A stretch of 64,000 bases of DNA, taken from positions 390,296-454,295 of the forward strand of contig NZ_JSEP01000003.1 of assembly GCF_001624695.1 (NCBI RefSeq). The letters are read 5' to 3'. The notes under the pieces are model-generated. The model made no database searches and had not been told where the DNA came from. It was given only the letters and a program-made list of their open reading frames with translations. Shown here one piece after another: positions 9,110 through 17,746 of the stretch. Each line of letters begins with the position of its first letter. Position 1 is the first letter of the stretch. Source of the DNA: Labrenzia sp. OB1 (lineage in GTDB: Bacteria; Pseudomonadota; Alphaproteobacteria; Rhizobiales; Stappiaceae). A program made the translations under genes and the position numbers.

Positions 9110-9769
9110 TCATGTTTTGGAAAACAGCAGGTCCGGAAGCTCCGTCATGGTCTCGAAAAGCACCGCGCCCGCCGCCCGCATCGCATTCCGGTCGCAGGCC
9201 GGATCCTCGACAAAGGCGAAGGCGCTCATGCCGGCGGCTCCGGCAGCCAGGACGCCCGGCACGCTGTCCTCGATGACGGCGCAGGTGTCCGGCCGGTGGC
9301 CCATCATCCGGGCGGCAAGCAGAAAGACATCCGGTGCGGGTTTGCCTTTTTCGCACTCCTCGGCCGAAAACAATTTGTCGCTCAAGCGCGGCAACAGACC
9401 GGAGCTGCCGAGCGTCGTTTGCATTTTCCGGTATTTTCCCGAAGAAGCGACGCAATAGGGCACCTTGCGCCGGTCCAGATCGTCCAGAACCGCCTCGATG
9501 CCGTCAATGGCGGCCACACCGGCCTTGAAGGCCTCCAGATCCCGGACGCGCACCTGGTCCGGCCAGTCTGACGGCAGGGCCAGGCCGGTCAGCTCCTCGA
9601 CAAGCGCCTGCACGTCTTCCAGTGTCCGGCCCATGAACTGTTGCTGGCATTCCGGTCCGGTCATCGGATAGCCGAGTTCCGTAACGATGGCGGCCATGTT
9701 CATGTTCGCCATGCGTTCGGTATCGACGAGAACGCCGTCGCAATCAAAAATGACAAGACTTGGCTTCAT
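9110..9769 (-). CDS. HAD-family hydrolase (beta-phosphoglucomutase/phosphatase-like)
   Basis: A 219-residue HAD subfamily IA enzyme. Motif I is FDCDGVLVD with D9 as the nucleophile and D11 as the acid/base. Motif II is in CVASSGK, the motif III lysine in KGKPAPDVF, and motif IV is VIEDSVPG. A helical cap domain occupies about residues 15-85. The substrate is likely a small phosphorylated metabolite and cannot be read from sequence. It starts 17 bases after dut on the same strand, so the two are probably co-transcribed. Confidence 0.9.
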   Translation of the reverse strand: MKPSLVIFDCDGVLVDTERMANMNMAAIVTELGYPMTGPECQQQFMGRTLEDVQALVEELTGLALPSDWPDQVRVRDLEAFKAGVAAIDGIEAVLDDLDRRKVPYCVASSGKYRKMQTTLGSSGLLPRLSDKLFSAEECEKGKPAPDVFLLAARMMGHRPDTCAVIEDSVPGVLAAGAAGMSAFAFVEDPACDRNAMRAAGAVLFETMTELPDLLFSKT

Positions 9770-9786
9770 GAGAGCTCCCCGGCGGT

Positions 9787-10236
9787 TCAGCTTCGGCCGG
9801 TCGAACCGAAACCGCCGGTTCCGCGCGCGGTATCCGTCAGGTCGGCGACTTCCTGAATGTGCGCCTGAAGCACGGGTGCGATCACCATCTGTGCAATCCT
9901 GTCGCCGCGGCTGATTTCGAACGGCGCGTCGCCGTGATTGATCAGAATGACTTTCACCTCGCCGCGATAATCCGCGTCGATCGTTCCGGGCGTGTTCAAA
10001 ACGGTGACGCCGTGTTTGGCGGCAAGGCCGGAGCGCGGCCGGACCTGTGCCTCGAAGCCGGCCGGCAGGGCCATGGCGAGTCCGGTGGGAACCAGCGCTC
10101 TCGCTCCCGGAGCAAGAATCAGTGATTCGCCGACGGCGGCGAGAAGATCGAGTCCCGCAGCCAGATCGGACTGATAGGCGGGAAGAGGCAGGTCCTTGCC
10201 GTGGTCAAGGCGCTTCAGTTCCAGGGAAATTTGCAT
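9787..10236 (-). CDS. dut: Deoxyuridine 5'-triphosphate nucleotidohydrolase (dUTPase)
   Basis: A 149-residue trimeric dUTPase, which hydrolyses dUTP to dUMP and PPi. All five family motifs are visible: [34 protein letters not shown] (catalytic Asp), [10 protein letters not shown], and the C-terminal P-loop-like [10 protein letters not shown]. In many alphaproteobacteria dut lies next to coaBC. Here coaBC is on the same strand but 2.2 kb away, with three plus-strand genes between. Confidence 0.97.
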   Translation of the reverse strand: MQISLELKRLDHGKDLPLPAYQSDLAAGLDLLAAVGESLILAPGARALVPTGLAMALPAGFEAQVRPRSGLAAKHGVTVLNTPGTIDADYRGEVKVILINHGDAPFEISRGDRIAQMVIAPVLQAHIQEVADLTDTARGTGGFGSTGRS

Positions 10237-10430
10237 CGTCGGTTTCCGGCTGTGAGGTACCGGCTGAGTGACGATATTCGGCGCGTGCTGTCAAGAAGCG
10301 GACAGTAATTGCGGTAAGCATAATGATTGAAGAAATAGCCATACCTACTTGCAGTCGCGGCGTTCTCCTGAAACACTCCGGCGCATCACGATAGTGCCAC
10401 GGCTGCGGGCCGTTTTGGGAGACAATCAAT

Positions 10431-10847
10431 ATGAGACAATTGATATTTGCGATTATGGCCTTTGCGATGCTTGCATCGGCGCCGGCCGTCGCACAGACCG
10501 TCGGCTTCGCCGAAGCCATCAAGATGCTGGGCGCGAGTTGCGGCAAGGACATCGAGACCTATTGCAAGTCCGCTTCCCTTGCCAACAACGGGATCACCAA
10601 CTGTCTTGAAGAAAACAAGGCTAAGGTCTCTGCGCAGTGCAATGCCGACCGGGTGACTGTCCTGTCGTTGATCCGGGAACGCCTGGCAGCCCAGGCATCG
10701 GTCGCCAAGATCTGCAGCCGCGACTCCGCGCAATATTGCAAGGGTGTCAAGGAAGGCGCCGGACATATTCTTCGCTGCCTGTTGAAAGCCAAACCTTCCG
10801 TCAGCGCGAAATGCAACACCGCCATCGATATGGCCGGTTACCGCTAA
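10431..10847 (+). CDS. Secreted cysteine-rich repeat protein (GLG1-like)
   Basis: A 138-residue exported protein with a signal peptide at 1-22 (cleavage after AVAQ likely). Its mature part has two Cys-rich repeats of the GLG1/Cys_rich type: ASCGKDIETYCKSASLANNG with ITNCLEENKAKVSAQC, and ICSRDSAQYCKGVKEGAG with HILRCLLKAKPSVSAKC. Eight cysteines suggest periplasmic disulfides. The bacterial role of this family is not established. It is followed after 22 bases by an OmpA-type gene, implying a shared envelope function (inference). Confidence 0.8.
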   Translation: MRQLIFAIMAFAMLASAPAVAQTVGFAEAIKMLGASCGKDIETYCKSASLANNGITNCLEENKAKVSAQCNADRVTVLSLIRERLAAQASVAKICSRDSAQYCKGVKEGAGHILRCLLKAKPSVSAKCNTAIDMAGYR

Positions 10848-10858
10848 CACCGGTTTTT
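10834..10858 (+). terminator. Possible weak terminator/attenuator overlapping the stop codon
   Basis: CCGGT-N10-ACCGG followed immediately by TTTTT spans the stop of the Cys-rich gene. The stem is only five base pairs, so at most it would reduce read-through into the ompA-like gene. Confidence 0.28.
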
Positions 10859-10869
10859 GGAGAATACCT

Positions 10870-11451
10870 ATGAGAACATATCTTCTGGCCGGTCTTTCGG
10901 CGGCAATACTCGCCGTTTCCAGCGTCGGCGTTGCCGCACAAACCAAACTGAACCGCAATGAAATCATCAACTCCCTTCAGGGTGCGCAGCAGGAGGTGGA
11001 CCTGACCGCCGACCAGATGCAGAAGGCGGCGATCGAGAATATCCGGAAATATCCCGGAGCCAATTCTCCGCACGACATGCCTCTGTCGGCCAAGTTGGCG
11101 ACTTTGCGCCAGTTCAATGTCGAAATCACCTTTGACTTCGATTCCGCCCGCATCCGCCCGGAATCATACGAGACGGTCGGGGTGATCGCCGACGCGCTCC
11201 ACACGCCATATCTGCAGGGACAGACCTTCGTCATCGTCGGTCATACCGACGCGAAAGGCCCGCGCCAATATAACCTGGACCTCTCCATCAAACGCGCGCA
11301 AGCAGTGCGCGAGGCGCTGGTGACAACCTTCCAGGTCCCGGCGCAGTATCTGTTTGCCGTGGGTCTTGGCGAGGAACAGCTACGCGATCCGTCCAAGCCT
11401 GATGCGGCAATCAACCGGCGCGTCCAGTTGATCAACCTGGGCTATAAATAA
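10870..11451 (+). CDS. OmpA-family peptidoglycan-binding protein
   Basis: A 193-residue exported protein with a signal peptide at 1-23 (GVAAQ). The OmpA C-terminal domain covers about residues 85-190, with ITFDFDSARIRPES and VIVGHTDAKGPRQYNLDLS; the Asp and Arg that bind diaminopimelate are in HTDAKG and INRRV. There is no lipobox and no beta-barrel domain, so it is a soluble periplasmic peptidoglycan binder rather than a porin. It is probably co-transcribed with the preceding Cys-rich gene. Confidence 0.9.
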   Translation: MRTYLLAGLSAAILAVSSVGVAAQTKLNRNEIINSLQGAQQEVDLTADQMQKAAIENIRKYPGANSPHDMPLSAKLATLRQFNVEITFDFDSARIRPESYETVGVIADALHTPYLQGQTFVIVGHTDAKGPRQYNLDLSIKRAQAVREALVTTFQVPAQYLFAVGLGEEQLRDPSKPDAAINRRVQLINLGYK

Positions 11452-11616
11452 ACAGCTCAGGGCAAGGCAGGCTCAAAGAAGCCTGAACGATGCCATGGTT
11501 TCCCGGTTGATTGTTCAAAAATCCGGAACAAATAATCTCCGGAATACGATCTACCGGGAACCGCCGAACTCTCTATCTTCTAAAGACAATAAGATGGAGA
11601 TCCGGGGAGTGGCACG

Positions 11617-12411
11617 GTGACAGACATGCAATCCGGCGGCGGCGCGATGTTTTTTGCGCACGGCGCGCCGACGCTCGCGCTGGAAGACACGGCGGCGAGC
11701 CGCTTCCTGAAGTCCTTCGCCGCCGGCCGTCCGGAGCCGAAGGCGATCCTCATTCTTTCTCCGCACTGGGAAACAGACGGGCTGAAGCTGTCCGCGCCTG
11801 GACCGTTGCGCACCTATCACGACTTCCGCGGCTTTCCTCGGTCCCTCTACCAGATTTCCTACCCTGCCGTGGCAGGTGAGGATCAGGTCGGCGAGGTCGC
11901 GCGCCTGCTGAAAGCCGGCGGCCACGAGTTTGATCCGGACAACAGCTGGGGTCTGGATCACGGCGCCTGGGTGCCTCTTTCGCTTGCCTACCCGGCGGCC
12001 GATATCCCTGTGAGCGCCTTGTCCCTGCCCCACGACAGCACTCCGGCTACGCTTTTTGCCCTTGGGCAGACCCTTGCTCCTCTCAAGGAACAGGGCGTTC
12101 TGATTGTAGGTTCCGGCAGCACGACCCACAATCTCGGTGAGATCCAGCCGCAAGGCTCGGCGGTGCCGGACTGGGCGACAAAATTCGACCTCTGGCTGGA
12201 CGACGGGCTGCAAACCGGCTCTATCGACAGTTTCAGCGCTCTCAACTCCGGACCGGAATTCCGCCGCAACCACCCGACGGAAGAACACCTCCTGCCGCTT
12301 TTCTTTGCCTTCGGAGCGGGAGGACCGGATCGAAAATCGAACCTCCTGCACCGCAGCTATGAATACGGCACGATCAGCATGAGCTATTTCGAGTTCGCCG
12401 GGCAGGCCTGA
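11617..12411 (+). CDS. LigB/DODA-type extradiol dioxygenase family protein (YgiD-like)
   Basis: A 264-residue class III extradiol dioxygenase related to 4,5-DOPA dioxygenase and E. coli YgiD. Candidate metal histidines are in MFFAHGAPTL, ILSPHWE, GLDHGAWVPL and GSGSTTHNLGE, the usual order in the family. The GTG at 11617 is used because GGGGAG lies seven bases upstream; the ATG at 11626 is possible. It may open a catechol-type ring. The substrate is unknown, and many YgiD homologues have no assigned physiological role. Confidence 0.88.
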   Translation: MTDMQSGGGAMFFAHGAPTLALEDTAASRFLKSFAAGRPEPKAILILSPHWETDGLKLSAPGPLRTYHDFRGFPRSLYQISYPAVAGEDQVGEVARLLKAGGHEFDPDNSWGLDHGAWVPLSLAYPAADIPVSALSLPHDSTPATLFALGQTLAPLKEQGVLIVGSGSTTHNLGEIQPQGSAVPDWATKFDLWLDDGLQTGSIDSFSALNSGPEFRRNHPTEEHLLPLFFAFGAGGPDRKSNLLHRSYEYGTISMSYFEFAGQA

Positions 12412-12462
12412 CAGCCATCTTCTCCCGCTGCTTCATCAACTCACGTGTGGATCGCTTCAGGA

Positions 12463-13692
12463 TTACGAAAGGTCTTTCAGAGATTCAGCCGCCCGGGCGA
12501 TGATCCGCCGAGCAACCTCGGCCTTGGACATCTGCGGCCAATCGTCAACGCCGCTGCGGCTGACGACGTGGATGGTGTTGGCGTCCCCACCCATGATGCC
12601 GGTCGCCGGGCTGACGTCATTGGCGACGATCCAGTCGGCATTCTTTCGTTCCAGCTTGCCACGGGCGTTGCCGATCAGATCCGTTGTTTCGGCGGCAAAG
12701 CCGATCAGCAGCTTTGGCCGCAGGCTTTCATGGTGACCGATGGTGGCCAGGATGTCCGGATTTTCCGTGAGCTCCAGTGCCGGGGGCCTGCCACTTCCGT
12801 CCTTCTTGATCTTCTGCGTGCCTTCGCTCGCCATGCGCCAGTCGGCGACGGCGGCGGCCATGATGGCGATATCCGCCGGCAGCGCGGCCTCCACCGCTTT
12901 CAGCATCTCGGCGGCCGATTCAACCTGAGTCACAGCCACATTGGCCGGGGCGGGTTGAGTGACCGGTCCCGACACCAGTGTCACCCGCGCGCCGGCCGCG
13001 TAAGCCGCCGCCACCAGGGCGTGTCCTTGCTTGCCGGAGGACCGGTTGGCGATATACCGCACCGGATCGATCGGCTCGTGGGTCGGACCGGAGGTGATCA
13101 GCACATGCTTTCCGGCAAGCGGCAGACGTCCGGCTTCCAGATCCCTGTCCCGCAGCACGTCCTGCACGGCTGCGACAATGTCCAGCGGCTCACTCATCCG
13201 GCCTGTTCCGGCCTCGCCTTTTTCCGCCATTTCGCCTGCGGCAGGCCCGCAGAAGCGGAGGCCACGGTCTTCAAGAACCGCCAGATTGTGCCGGGTTGCC
13301 GGGTTCTGCCACATTTTCGGGTTCATGGCTGGGGCGGCCAGAACAGGCTTGTCTGTCGCAAGCAGCACCGCTGTCGCCAGATCGTCGACGATGCCATGGG
13401 CCACCTTGGCCATCAGGTTCGCAGTCGCCGGGGCGACCAGGATCAGGTCGTGATCCCGCGCCAGGCGGATATGGCCGACGTCATGTTCGGCTTCCCGGTC
13501 GAACAGGCCCGTGAACACCTTCTCCGCCGACAGCGCGCCGACCGCCAGGGGGGTGATGAATTCCTGCGCGCCACTGGTCATGACCGGAATGACGCGGGCA
13601 CCGCGTTCCTTCAGCCGACGGATCAAATCGAGGGACTTGTAGGCCGCGATGCCGCCGCTGATGATCAGCACGATCTGTTTGCCGCTCAGCAT
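12463..13692 (-). CDS. coaBC: Bifunctional phosphopantothenoylcysteine decarboxylase / phosphopantothenate-cysteine ligase
   Basis: A 409-residue CoA-biosynthesis enzyme. The N-terminal half (CoaC, flavin decarboxylase) begins KQIVLIISGGIAAYKSLDLIRRL and contains the active-site stretch APAMNPKMWQNPATRHN. The C-terminal half (CoaB, CTP-dependent ligase) starts near KHVLITSGPTHEPIDPVRYI, with the NRSSGKQG nucleotide loop. Length is normal for fused CoaBC. It converts 4'-phosphopantothenate to 4'-phosphopantetheine in two steps. Confidence 0.97.
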   Translation of the reverse strand: MLSGKQIVLIISGGIAAYKSLDLIRRLKERGARVIPVMTSGAQEFITPLAVGALSAEKVFTGLFDREAEHDVGHIRLARDHDLILVAPATANLMAKVAHGIVDDLATAVLLATDKPVLAAPAMNPKMWQNPATRHNLAVLEDRGLRFCGPAAGEMAEKGEAGTGRMSEPLDIVAAVQDVLRDRDLEAGRLPLAGKHVLITSGPTHEPIDPVRYIANRSSGKQGHALVAAAYAAGARVTLVSGPVTQPAPANVAVTQVESAAEMLKAVEAALPADIAIMAAAVADWRMASEGTQKIKKDGSGRPPALELTENPDILATIGHHESLRPKLLIGFAAETTDLIGNARGKLERKNADWIVANDVSPATGIMGGDANTIHVVSRSGVDDWPQMSKAEVARRIIARAAESLKDLS

Positions 13693-13726
13693 CTTGACCC
13701 CTTACTCCCGGTGATGGCGGTTAACG

Positions 13727-14938
13727 TCAGAACCCGGACCGGAAATCCCTCGGTGCCGGAGAGATCACCTGCGCGCCGCTGCCGGTGATCTGGTAGACCG
13801 CGAGGCCGCGTTGGTTGAGGCCATTGGATTGGAAGCGGAACAATCCGTCAATGCCGATGAAGCCGTCGCGGTTGGTCAGGATGTTCTGCTGAAAGCGCTG
13901 CTGCCCGGCAGAGCGGGTCAGGCCTGCGGCGAGTGTCACACCATCATAGACGAGGCTGGCGTTGCGCGGCGGAACCGATCCATAGGCACTCTGGTAGCGC
14001 TGTGCGAAGGCCTGAAAGCTCTTGTCTTCCGGACCGGCAAACCAGGCGCCGGCCAGCACAGGGTTGCTTTTTTCCTGCGCCGTATCCCACTGACCCGAAC
14101 CGAGCAGCTTGACGCGGCCTAGATTGGCGTTCTGGCTGACCAGCGTCTGCACGACGAGACCCGGAACACCGCCGGCTGCCGGCACGAACAGGGCATCGAT
14201 GTTGTTCAGCACCGGTTGCAGTGCCTGTGTCTTGGCGACCAGGTCGGATGTGTCGGTGCCGTTCAGTTTGTAACGCTGGATGGTGGCGATGCGGCCGCCC
14301 CCCTGACCGACTTCCTGGCGGAACGCGGCCTCCACGACAGCGCCGTAGGAGCCTTCGGGAATGAGGGCGGCATAGGAGTTCTTCTGCTGGCTGTTGGCAT
14401 AGCTGATCGTGCGCTTCACGTCGCTCTCCGGCAGGAAGCTCAGCAGATAGACACCTCTTGCGGCGACCGATGTGTCCGTCGAAAAGGCGATTACCGGCAC
14501 GCCTGTCGCACGCGCAGCGGTGGCGGCGCCGGAAACGGCGGGGGCGAACACGGGACCGAGGATGAGTTCCGCACCCTCCGAAATTGCCGCTTGCGCTGCG
14601 GCCCGGCCGCCTGCGGACGTGCCGTTGGTGTCTTTCACCAGCAACTGGACATCGGCGCTCGGGAAATTCTGCAGCGCCAGCGTGGCGGCATTCTTGAAAA
14701 CCGTTCCGATGGAAGCGTTGCCGCCATTGCTCGACAGCGGCAGCAGCAATCCGACGCGGACACTGCCTGTGCCGATCACCTCGCCGGTGACCGGTGGCTG
14801 GGCTCCGGGCTGCACCTGGTCCCCCGGCAACGAGCCGAGCGTTGAGCCCATGCATCCGGCGAGCAGCATCGCACTGGCGCCCGCCAGCACCGACTTCAAA
14901 ACCAACCGTCTGTGCCGATGCACGTTTTTGCCCCGCAT
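13727..14938 (-). CDS. Penicillin-binding protein activator-like lipoprotein (Periplas_BP_6 fold)
   Basis: A 403-residue lipoprotein with a basic N-terminus (HRHRRLVLKS), a hydrophobic segment and lipobox LLAGC with the lipidated Cys near position 29. The remainder is a type I periplasmic-binding fold (VRVGLLLPLSSNGGNASIG; ELILGPVFAPAVSGAA). In alphaproteobacteria such proteins next to rsmI-yraN are annotated as LpoA-like activators of class A PBPs, and that arrangement is seen here with rsmI divergent. The function is assigned from family and context, and a solute-binding role is the alternative. Confidence 0.8.
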   Translation of the reverse strand: MRGKNVHRHRRLVLKSVLAGASAMLLAGCMGSTLGSLPGDQVQPGAQPPVTGEVIGTGSVRVGLLLPLSSNGGNASIGTVFKNAATLALQNFPSADVQLLVKDTNGTSAGGRAAAQAAISEGAELILGPVFAPAVSGAATAARATGVPVIAFSTDTSVAARGVYLLSFLPESDVKRTISYANSQQKNSYAALIPEGSYGAVVEAAFRQEVGQGGGRIATIQRYKLNGTDTSDLVAKTQALQPVLNNIDALFVPAAGGVPGLVVQTLVSQNANLGRVKLLGSGQWDTAQEKSNPVLAGAWFAGPEDKSFQAFAQRYQSAYGSVPPRNASLVYDGVTLAAGLTRSAGQQRFQQNILTNRDGFIGIDGLFRFQSNGLNQRGLAVYQITGSGAQVISPAPRDFRSGF

Positions 14939-15205
14939 TCCACTTGCCCTGTTCTGTCGTCACACTTACCAAAAGACTTACGTATTCACTGCAGGCATGT
15001 CCAGTTTTAGCGGTGTTTCAATGCCGTATCCGCCTGATCAGCGGTGGATTTGCCTTGCATCGGCTGCGTCCAGCAGGTAGCGCAAGGAAGAAATCTGTAA
15101 CCCGGAGACCGGATTCGCCGTTTGCCGCCGTCCTGTCAGGACCGGCCTGCCTTCAGGGCTTGCGCAGGATGGCAGGAGATCCGGACCAGCGTGAAAGGAC
15201 GCCCG

Positions 15206-16120
15206 ATGGGCACCGACAGTCCCCCGCCGGCGGCGGACAAGAACCGCTACAGCCTCTCCGAACACGCCTTTTCCGCGCCCAATCTGGAGCCGGCGCTCTA
15301 CATCGTCTCCACCCCGATCGGCAATCTCGGCGACATCACGGTGCGGGCGCTGGAGACACTGGCCGCCAGCAGCGTCATCGCCTGCGAAGATACAAGGGTA
15401 ACCGCCACTCTGACGCGGAAATTCGGTCTCAAGACGCCGCTTCTTGCCTACCACGAGCACAATGCCGACAAGCAGCGGCCGAGGATCCTGGCGGAGCTTC
15501 AGGCCGGAAGGGCCGTCGCCCTTGTTTCCGATGCAGGCACGCCGCTGGTCTCCGATCCGGGCTACCGGCTTGTCCGCGATGTGGTGGCGGAAGGTTACAA
15601 CGTCATTCCCGTTCCGGGCGCATCCGCCCCGCTCGCGGGTCTGGTCGCCTCCGGCCTGCCGAGTGACACTGTTCTCTTCGCCGGCTTCCTGCCGCAAAAA
15701 GGCGGACCGAAAAGCAAGCGCCTGGCGGAGCTCGCCCGGGTTCCTGCAACGCTGATCTTCTTTGAATCCCCCCATCGCACCGGTGCGACCCTTGCCCTGA
15801 TGGCCGAAACGCTGGGCGGGGAACGGGAGGCGGTGGTGGCGCGGGAAGTGACCAAACGCTTTGAAACCTTCGAACGCGGTTCGCTTGCCGAACTGGCGGA
15901 GCGCTTCGCGGACCGGCAGGTCAAGGGTGAGATCGTTATTCTGATCGGCCCGGCGGAGGAAAAGCCGGAAGACGAAGGCGCCGATCTGGATGCGTTGATC
16001 ATGGAAGCGCTTGAGGACATGCCGGTCAGCACGGCTGCCAAGAAAGTCGCCAAGGCAACCGGACTTGACCGCAACGAGGTCTATAAACGGGCGCTGGACC
16101 TGAAATCGGGGGACGCCTGA
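15206..16120 (+). CDS. rsmI: 16S rRNA (cytidine(1402)-2'-O)-methyltransferase
   Basis: A 304-residue tetrapyrrole-methylase-fold enzyme that 2'-O-methylates C1402 in the ribosomal P site. Family motifs are LYIVSTPIGNLGDITVRALE, EDTRVT, SDAGTPLVSDPGYRLV and GFLPQKGG. The start at 15206 (MGTDSPP) has AAAGGAC just upstream, whereas the frame to 15122 has none. The downstream yraN gene begins directly at the base after its stop codon, indicating one transcript with yraN. Confidence 0.96.
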   Translation: MGTDSPPPAADKNRYSLSEHAFSAPNLEPALYIVSTPIGNLGDITVRALETLAASSVIACEDTRVTATLTRKFGLKTPLLAYHEHNADKQRPRILAELQAGRAVALVSDAGTPLVSDPGYRLVRDVVAEGYNVIPVPGASAPLAGLVASGLPSDTVLFAGFLPQKGGPKSKRLAELARVPATLIFFESPHRTGATLALMAETLGGEREAVVAREVTKRFETFERGSLAELAERFADRQVKGEIVILIGPAEEKPEDEGADLDALIMEALEDMPVSTAAKKVAKATGLDRNEVYKRALDLKSGDA

Positions 16121-16510
16121 ATGGCGCGCGGACGCGGCGGCCCGGATACCGAACAACGCCGCCGCGCCCATGCGCTCGGCCTGTCCGCCGAAACTTTCGC
16201 TGCCTGGTATCTGCGCCTGACCGGCTGGCGGATCCTCAAGCGTCGCTACAAGACGAAGGCGGGTGAAATCGACCTGATCGCCAAGCGCCGGAAAACCGTC
16301 GCTTTCGTTGAGGTCAAGGCCAGAAAGACCCGCCGGGCGGCGGTCGAGGCCGTGTCGCCGGCAAGCCAGAAACGTATTTCGCGCGCCGCCAGGATATTCG
16401 TTGCCAAACACCCCAAAGCCGGTTTTTTCACGCTCCGCTTCGACGTGATCGTCATCCGCCCCTGGGCTCTGCCGGAGCGGATCGCGAACGCCTTCGAGGC
16501 CTGGGAATAG
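16121..16510 (+). CDS. YraN family protein (UPF0102), nuclease-fold
   Basis: A 129-residue basic protein of the YraN/UPF0102 family with the PD-(D/E)xK-like core GEIDLIAKRRKTVAFVEVKAR (Asp, Glu and Lys of the motif visible). Its ATG directly follows the rsmI stop. Members are predicted Holliday-junction-resolvase-like nucleases, but a cellular role is not firmly established. The gene sits between rsmI and gshB, the order seen in many alphaproteobacteria. Confidence 0.93.
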   Translation: MARGRGGPDTEQRRRAHALGLSAETFAAWYLRLTGWRILKRRYKTKAGEIDLIAKRRKTVAFVEVKARKTRRAAVEAVSPASQKRISRAARIFVAKHPKAGFFTLRFDVIVIRPWALPERIANAFEAWE

Positions 16511-16618
16511 ACGCCACTCCGCGTCCTACTGGACAAAGCCGACCCCGCACCGCATATCTGGACCAACCGTTCTCATATTCCTTGGCGCATTCGCTGCGTC
16601 CCCGCCGGGAGTTGCCTC

Positions 16619-17563
16619 ATGGCTTTGAAAGTTGCGGTCCAGATGGACCATATCTCGACCATCAACATTGCCGGCGACAGCGCCTTTGCGCTGATGCTGG
16701 AAGCGCAGGCGCGGGGTCATGAGCTGTATCATTATACGCCCGACCGGCTCGCCATGCGCGGCAACGAGGTGTTCTGCACGATGGAACCTGTGAAAGTGCG
16801 CGATGAAAAAGGCAGCCATTTCACCTTCGGCGAAAGCCTACGTTTCAATATGCGCGAGATGGATGTGGTGCTGATGCGCCAGGACCCGCCCTTCGACCTT
16901 GCCTATATCGCCGCGACGCACCTGCTTCAGAAGATCCATCCGGACACGCTGGTGGTCAACGACCCGATGGAAGTCCGCAACGCGCCGGAAAAGCTGTTCG
17001 TCACCGAATTCGCCGACCTGATGCCGCCGACCCTGGTCACGCGGGACAAGGCGGAGATCGATCTCTTCCGCGAGGAATACGGCGACATTGTCATGAAGCC
17101 GCTCTTCGGACACGGCGGCGCGGCGGTCTTCCGCATCACGCAGGACGATCTCAACTACGGCTCGCTGTATGATTTCTTCGCCGCCACCTTCCGCGAACCC
17201 TGGGTTATCCAGCAGTTTCTGCCCAACGTGAAACACGGCGACAAGCGCATCCTGCTGGTCGATGGCGAATTCGCCGGGGCGGTCAACCGCGTGCCGGCAG
17301 CAGGCGATTTGCGCTCCAACATGGTGCGCGGCGGCGCCCCCACCGACAGCGACCTGACCGACCGCGAGCGCGACATCTGCGCCCGCCTCGGCCCGTCCTT
17401 GCGCGAAAAGGGCCTCATCCTGGTCGGCATCGACGTGATCGACGGCTGGCTGACGGAAATCAACGTCACCGCCCCCACCGGCATCCGCGCCATCCGCAAG
17501 CTCGGTGGCCCGGACGTTGCAGCAATGGTGTGGGACGTGCTGGAAGCGAAGGTGAAGGTCTGA
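16619..17563 (+). CDS. gshB: Glutathione synthase
   Basis: A 314-residue ATP-grasp enzyme that ligates glycine to gamma-glutamylcysteine. The N-terminal domain ([20 protein letters not shown]) is followed by the ATP-grasp part with [39 protein letters not shown] and [19 protein letters not shown] (metal-binding Glu and Asn). Normal length for bacterial GshB. It lies 108 bases after yraN, probably with its own promoter. It faces hppD, and the gap carries a REP-like inverted repeat. Confidence 0.97.
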   Translation: MALKVAVQMDHISTINIAGDSAFALMLEAQARGHELYHYTPDRLAMRGNEVFCTMEPVKVRDEKGSHFTFGESLRFNMREMDVVLMRQDPPFDLAYIAATHLLQKIHPDTLVVNDPMEVRNAPEKLFVTEFADLMPPTLVTRDKAEIDLFREEYGDIVMKPLFGHGGAAVFRITQDDLNYGSLYDFFAATFREPWVIQQFLPNVKHGDKRILLVDGEFAGAVNRVPAAGDLRSNMVRGGAPTDSDLTDRERDICARLGPSLREKGLILVGIDVIDGWLTEINVTAPTGIRAIRKLGGPDVAAMVWDVLEAKVKV

Positions 17564-17634
17564 GCCGCAAGGGTCACGCGCCTCCGCGTGGAGACAGGAG
17601 TGTCAGGCACAGGTGGCAAGGCTTTCTTTCAGCG

Positions 17635-17677
17635 GCTGTCACCCCGGCCAAGCGCAGCACTGAGCCGGGATGACAGC
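17635..17677. repeat. REP-like imperfect inverted repeat
   Basis: GCTGTCACCCCGGC (17635-17648) and GCCGGGATGACAGC (17664-17677) pair over 14 bp with one mismatch around a 15-base loop. The TGTCATCCCGGC arm is of a type commonly dispersed in alphaproteobacterial genomes. It sits between the convergent gshB and hppD genes, where it may protect or terminate both transcripts; there is no T-tract. Confidence 0.5.
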
Positions 17678-17746
17678 CGAGGGTGGTACTCAGCTATTCG
17701 GTTCACTCAACAGAGTTGATGACACCTGAGAGGAGAACAACCGCCC

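Noticed and set aside
13944..14972. 342-codon minus-strand frame overlapping the LpoA-like gene
   Set aside because: It is a shifted reading of the same strand; the lipobox and binding-fold sequence are in the 13727-14938 frame.
17564..17746. Possible tRNA or small RNA between gshB and hppD
   Set aside because: No cloverleaf could be formed; the inverted repeat is better called REP-like.
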